Origin: Firmicutes bacterium ADurb.Bin193
GTDB lineage: Bacteria; Bacillota; Clostridia; Monoglobales; Firm-18
DNA length: 64,000 nt
Direction of reading: 5' to 3'
Assembly: GCA_002070105.1 (NCBI GenBank)
Contig: MWCQ01000004.1
Span: forward strand, 1 to 64,000
Below are positions 61,633-64,000 of this stretch, piece after piece (the first letter of the stretch is position 1; the number at the start of each line of letters is the position of its first letter). The notes beneath the pieces were generated by a model. It had not been told where the DNA came from and made no database searches. It saw nothing but the letters and a program-made list of their open reading frames with translations. A program made the position numbers and the translations under genes.

Positions 61633-63474
61633 TTACCGAATTGAAATCTTATATTTTTTCAGCCACATATTAACCTGAATAAGATAGCCGAAAAGCTGCG
61701 GCGCACTCATAAGCTGGCCGAAGAAGGGTGAGGAAATATCGCTCGGCTGTTCCATAAGCCGCTCAATCTGGTTTTTGTCCACTATCTCTAAAATCGGAGA
61801 GGTACTGTCATTTAGAATTTCGGTAAGAATCTCCTTAACCTTTGCCTCATAGCTTGGGTTGTGTGTTTTGGGGTAGGGGCTTTTTTTGCGCTCTATAACA
61901 TCGTCGGGGAGTATTCCCTTAAGCGTAAGGCGCAGTATGCCCTTTTCCCTTCCGCCGAGCGTTTTCATATTCCACGGTATGTTCCAGACATACTCCGCAA
62001 GCCTGTGGTCGCAAAACGGAACCCTAATTTCAAGCCCGCTTGCCATGCTCATTCTGTCCTTGCGCTCTAAAAGCTGGGTCATAAACCAGGTTATATTAAG
62101 GTAAAAAATCTCTCTGCGCCTTGCTTCGTGGCCGTTTTCTCCGGAAAGTCGGGGAGTTTTCTCAATCGTCTCAAAATATCGCCTTGCAACATAGCCGTCT
62201 ATGTCGGCATAAAACGCCATATCGGAGTTTAGGATTTTGGAGCGTTCATCCGTTGAGTACTGCCAGGGGAACATCGGGGTCTCAAACGCCTTTTGCGAGT
62301 GAAACCAGGGATAACCTCCGAAAATCTCGTCCGCACACTCGCCCGACAGAGCAACTGTGTGCCGCTTTTTAATCTGCTTACAATAGTAAAGAAGCGAAGA
62401 ATCAATATCCGCCATTCCGGGAAGGTCGCGCGCACAAACGGAATCCTCCAAAGCGTTTATAATGATGTCGGTGTCCGCAACAAGGGTTCTGTGGCGCGAC
62501 GAAATGTCGGCACACATTCTTTCAACCCACTTTTTATCCGAGTCGGGCTGAAAAATATTCTTTCTGAAAAACCTGTCGTCGTCCTTAAATTCGAATGAGT
62601 ATGTATCTATCCGCTCTCCTCTCTCAAAGGCATATTGACCGGCGGCAATAGCGGTTATTGCGCTTGAGTCAAGTCCGCCCGACAAAAGCGTACAAAGCGG
62701 AACATCCGACACAAGCTGTCTTGTAATGGAGTCCCTCACCAGATACCTTACCTTTTCCGCAGTATTCGCAAGGCTGTCCGTATGCTCCTCGCTTACAAAT
62801 TCCCAGTATCGCTTTATCGAAAGCCCTTTTGCGTTAAAGCGCATATAGTGCGCGGGCTTAAGCTCGTATATATCCTTAAACACGCCCACTCCGGGTGTGC
62901 GGCAGGGGCCGAGCCCAAAAACCTCGGCAATTCCGACATTGTCAACAGCGGCATCTACCGAGGGGTGTGCGAGGAGCGCCTTGATTTCGGAGCCGAAAAT
63001 CAGACAGCTACCCACTTGCGTATAAAACAGAGGCTTGACGCCGAAGCGGTCGCGGGCAAGGAATAAGGACTTATCCTTTTCACTCCACACACCAAAGGCG
63101 AATATGCCGTTAAGACGCGACAGGCAACCCTCCTTCCACTGTATATATGCCGCAAGAACAACCTCGGTGTCCGATTCGGTGGTGAAAACATGCCCTAAAT
63201 GCTCAAGCTCGTATTTCAGCTCTTTTGTATTATACAGTTCACCGTTGTAGGTAATGATGTATTTGTGCCTTCCCATGCTTCGTATCATTGGCTGAACACC
63301 GCCCACGGGGTCAATGACCGCAAGCCTTTTGTGGGCTATTGCCGCTTCCTTGCAAAGCCATATTCCCGAGGCATCGGGTCCTCTGTGCGCCAGAGCTTCG
63401 TTCATTGCGTTTAAAATTTCGTGCTCTTTTGAAACATTATTTTCGAAATCTGCGAATCCCGCAATTCCACACAT
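61633..63474 (-). CDS. asnB: asparagine synthetase (glutamine-hydrolysing)
   Basis: 613 residues from ATG 63474 (GGAGGG, 6 bases), giving the required N-terminal Cys2 (MCGIAGFADFENN). N-terminal glutaminase domain with RGPDASG and NGELYN; C-terminal synthetase with the PP-loop LLSGGLDSSAITA near 250 and ALSGECADEIFGGYPW near 365. Makes Asn from Asp, Gln and ATP, or an amide in another product. The length is normal. Confidence 0.95.
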   Translation of the reverse strand: MCGIAGFADFENNVSKEHEILNAMNEALAHRGPDASGIWLCKEAAIAHKRLAVIDPVGGVQPMIRSMGRHKYIITYNGELYNTKELKYELEHLGHVFTTESDTEVVLAAYIQWKEGCLSRLNGIFAFGVWSEKDKSLFLARDRFGVKPLFYTQVGSCLIFGSEIKALLAHPSVDAAVDNVGIAEVFGLGPCRTPGVGVFKDIYELKPAHYMRFNAKGLSIKRYWEFVSEEHTDSLANTAEKVRYLVRDSITRQLVSDVPLCTLLSGGLDSSAITAIAAGQYAFERGERIDTYSFEFKDDDRFFRKNIFQPDSDKKWVERMCADISSRHRTLVADTDIIINALEDSVCARDLPGMADIDSSLLYYCKQIKKRHTVALSGECADEIFGGYPWFHSQKAFETPMFPWQYSTDERSKILNSDMAFYADIDGYVARRYFETIEKTPRLSGENGHEARRREIFYLNITWFMTQLLERKDRMSMASGLEIRVPFCDHRLAEYVWNIPWNMKTLGGREKGILRLTLKGILPDDVIERKKSPYPKTHNPSYEAKVKEILTEILNDSTSPILEIVDKNQIERLMEQPSDISSPFFGQLMSAPQLFGYLIQVNMWLKKYKISIR

Positions 63475-63658
63475 ATAATACCCTCCAATCAATCCGTATG
63501 TACAATAATATATATTGATAAAATGGGGAAAATATTATATAATATCAATATATAATATCGCTTTGTGATATTATATTGAATTTATGCCCGTGCGAATTTC
63601 TGCCTTGCGGAAAAACGCACAGCAGTAATTAAATCATAAATCAATAAGGAATGATTAT

Positions 63659-63871
63659 ATGTCAATGGAAACGGCAAATTTAAAGGTTGAAGGGATGAGC
63701 TGTTCTCACTGTGTCGGGGCGGTAAAGAGCGCGCTTGATGCTTTGCCGGGAGTGTCCTTGGTAAGCGTAAGCCTTGACGACGGTACCGTTACGGTGGATT
63801 ACGACACTACGGGAACAGGCCTGGATGAAATCAAGGATGCAATAACCGAAGCGGGATATGAGGTTTTATAA
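63659..63871 (+). CDS. copper-chaperone-like HMA protein
   Basis: 70 residues, ferredoxin-like heavy-metal-associated domain with the metal site GMSCSHC, then ALDALPGV and a C-terminal DAITEAGYEVL. Typical CopZ length. It binds Cu(I) and passes it to a P-type ATPase, which may lie beyond the window. Confidence 0.9.
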   Translation: MSMETANLKVEGMSCSHCVGAVKSALDALPGVSLVSVSLDDGTVTVDYDTTGTGLDEIKDAITEAGYEVL

Positions 63872-63893
63872 AAAAGCCTGTTTTATGCAGTAA

Positions 63894-63942
63894 GCTTTGC
63901 GGCGCCCCTCCGTAGGGAGGAGATTTGCCGCAGGCGTTTTTG
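63894..63942 (+). terminator. terminator after the HMA gene
   Basis: TTTGCGGC and GCCGCA arms around an inner CTCC-gtag-GGAG hairpin, followed by GGCGTTTTTGG. The rest to 64000 has no gene that can be judged. Confidence 0.55.
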
Positions 63943-64000
63943 GCTTATAGGAAATTACGCAGACCTGCGTAATTTCACGCTTTGGCGGAAATGAATTCCG

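Noticed and set aside
63493-63658. T-box or other riboswitch before asnB
   Set aside because: The region has only AT-rich palindromes such as ATATTATATAATAT and no T-box sequence.

Overview
The window comes from an anaerobic, Gram-positive Clostridia-type bacterium. The grounds are a class III (oxygen-sensitive) ribonucleotide reductase under NrdR-like boxes, several S-layer-homology (SLH) proteins with a CsaB-type pyruvyl transferase that would make their wall anchor, a NiCo-type riboswitch before a metal exporter, AGGAGG-type ribosome sites and AT-rich intergenic DNA. No genus can be named from the sequence alone.

Layout. (1) 1-1340: right end of a prophage (holin, amidase endolysin) abutting the 3' end of a tRNA-Arg gene. 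(2) 1.5-10.1 kb: chromosomal genes, mostly on the minus strand: metal exporter, nrdD-nrdG, a GT4-CsaB fusion, DegV, TrmL. (3) 10.1-54.98 kb: the yifB (comM-like) gene is cut in two. Its N-terminal part lies at 53.9-55.0 kb and its C-terminal part at 10.1-10.6 kb; joined at a shared 5-bp TGCGG they rebuild a normal protein of about 509 residues. (4) The inserted 43.3-kb island has a large serine recombinase at its left end. It carries no relaxase, conjugation or phage structural genes that I can see, so it is an integrative island of unknown transfer mode. (5) 55.1-64.0 kb: chromosome again (BNR-repeat secreted protein broken by one stop, DUF3298-like protein, SLH protein, asparagine synthetase, copper chaperone).

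Inside the island, left to right: recombinase and IS remnant; a 13.5-18.8 kb block with circularly permuted cytosine methyltransferases and three copies of a structured RNA; a satellite- or phage-like control module (tyrosine integrase, Xis, divergent repressor, primase, inverted-repeat-rich DNA); IS256 debris; large surface proteins and a five-gene operon (BlaI repressor, M56 sensor, SLH/WG-repeat proteins); small unknown genes and orphan toxins; a LlaJI-type restriction-modification operon; Fic; an ATPase pseudogene; and a ComEC-like lipoprotein.

The strongest leads for something undescribed are these. (a) A three-copy RNA element on the minus strand (13.93-14.05, 15.37-15.48 and 16.08-16.20 kb): an H-type pseudoknot followed directly by a hairpin whose loop pairs back upstream. 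Variable stems are compensated from copy to copy around invariant AGGGATAACC, CCCTTACCGCC and GGCGGTA blocks. (b) A small gene overlapping the recombinase 3' end, with its own AGGAGG site, that contains attP. Integration cuts it, and only the excised circle would encode its 58 codons. (c) An 825-residue protein with three methyltransferase domains that keeps all three SAM-binding motifs while all three catalytic motifs are altered.
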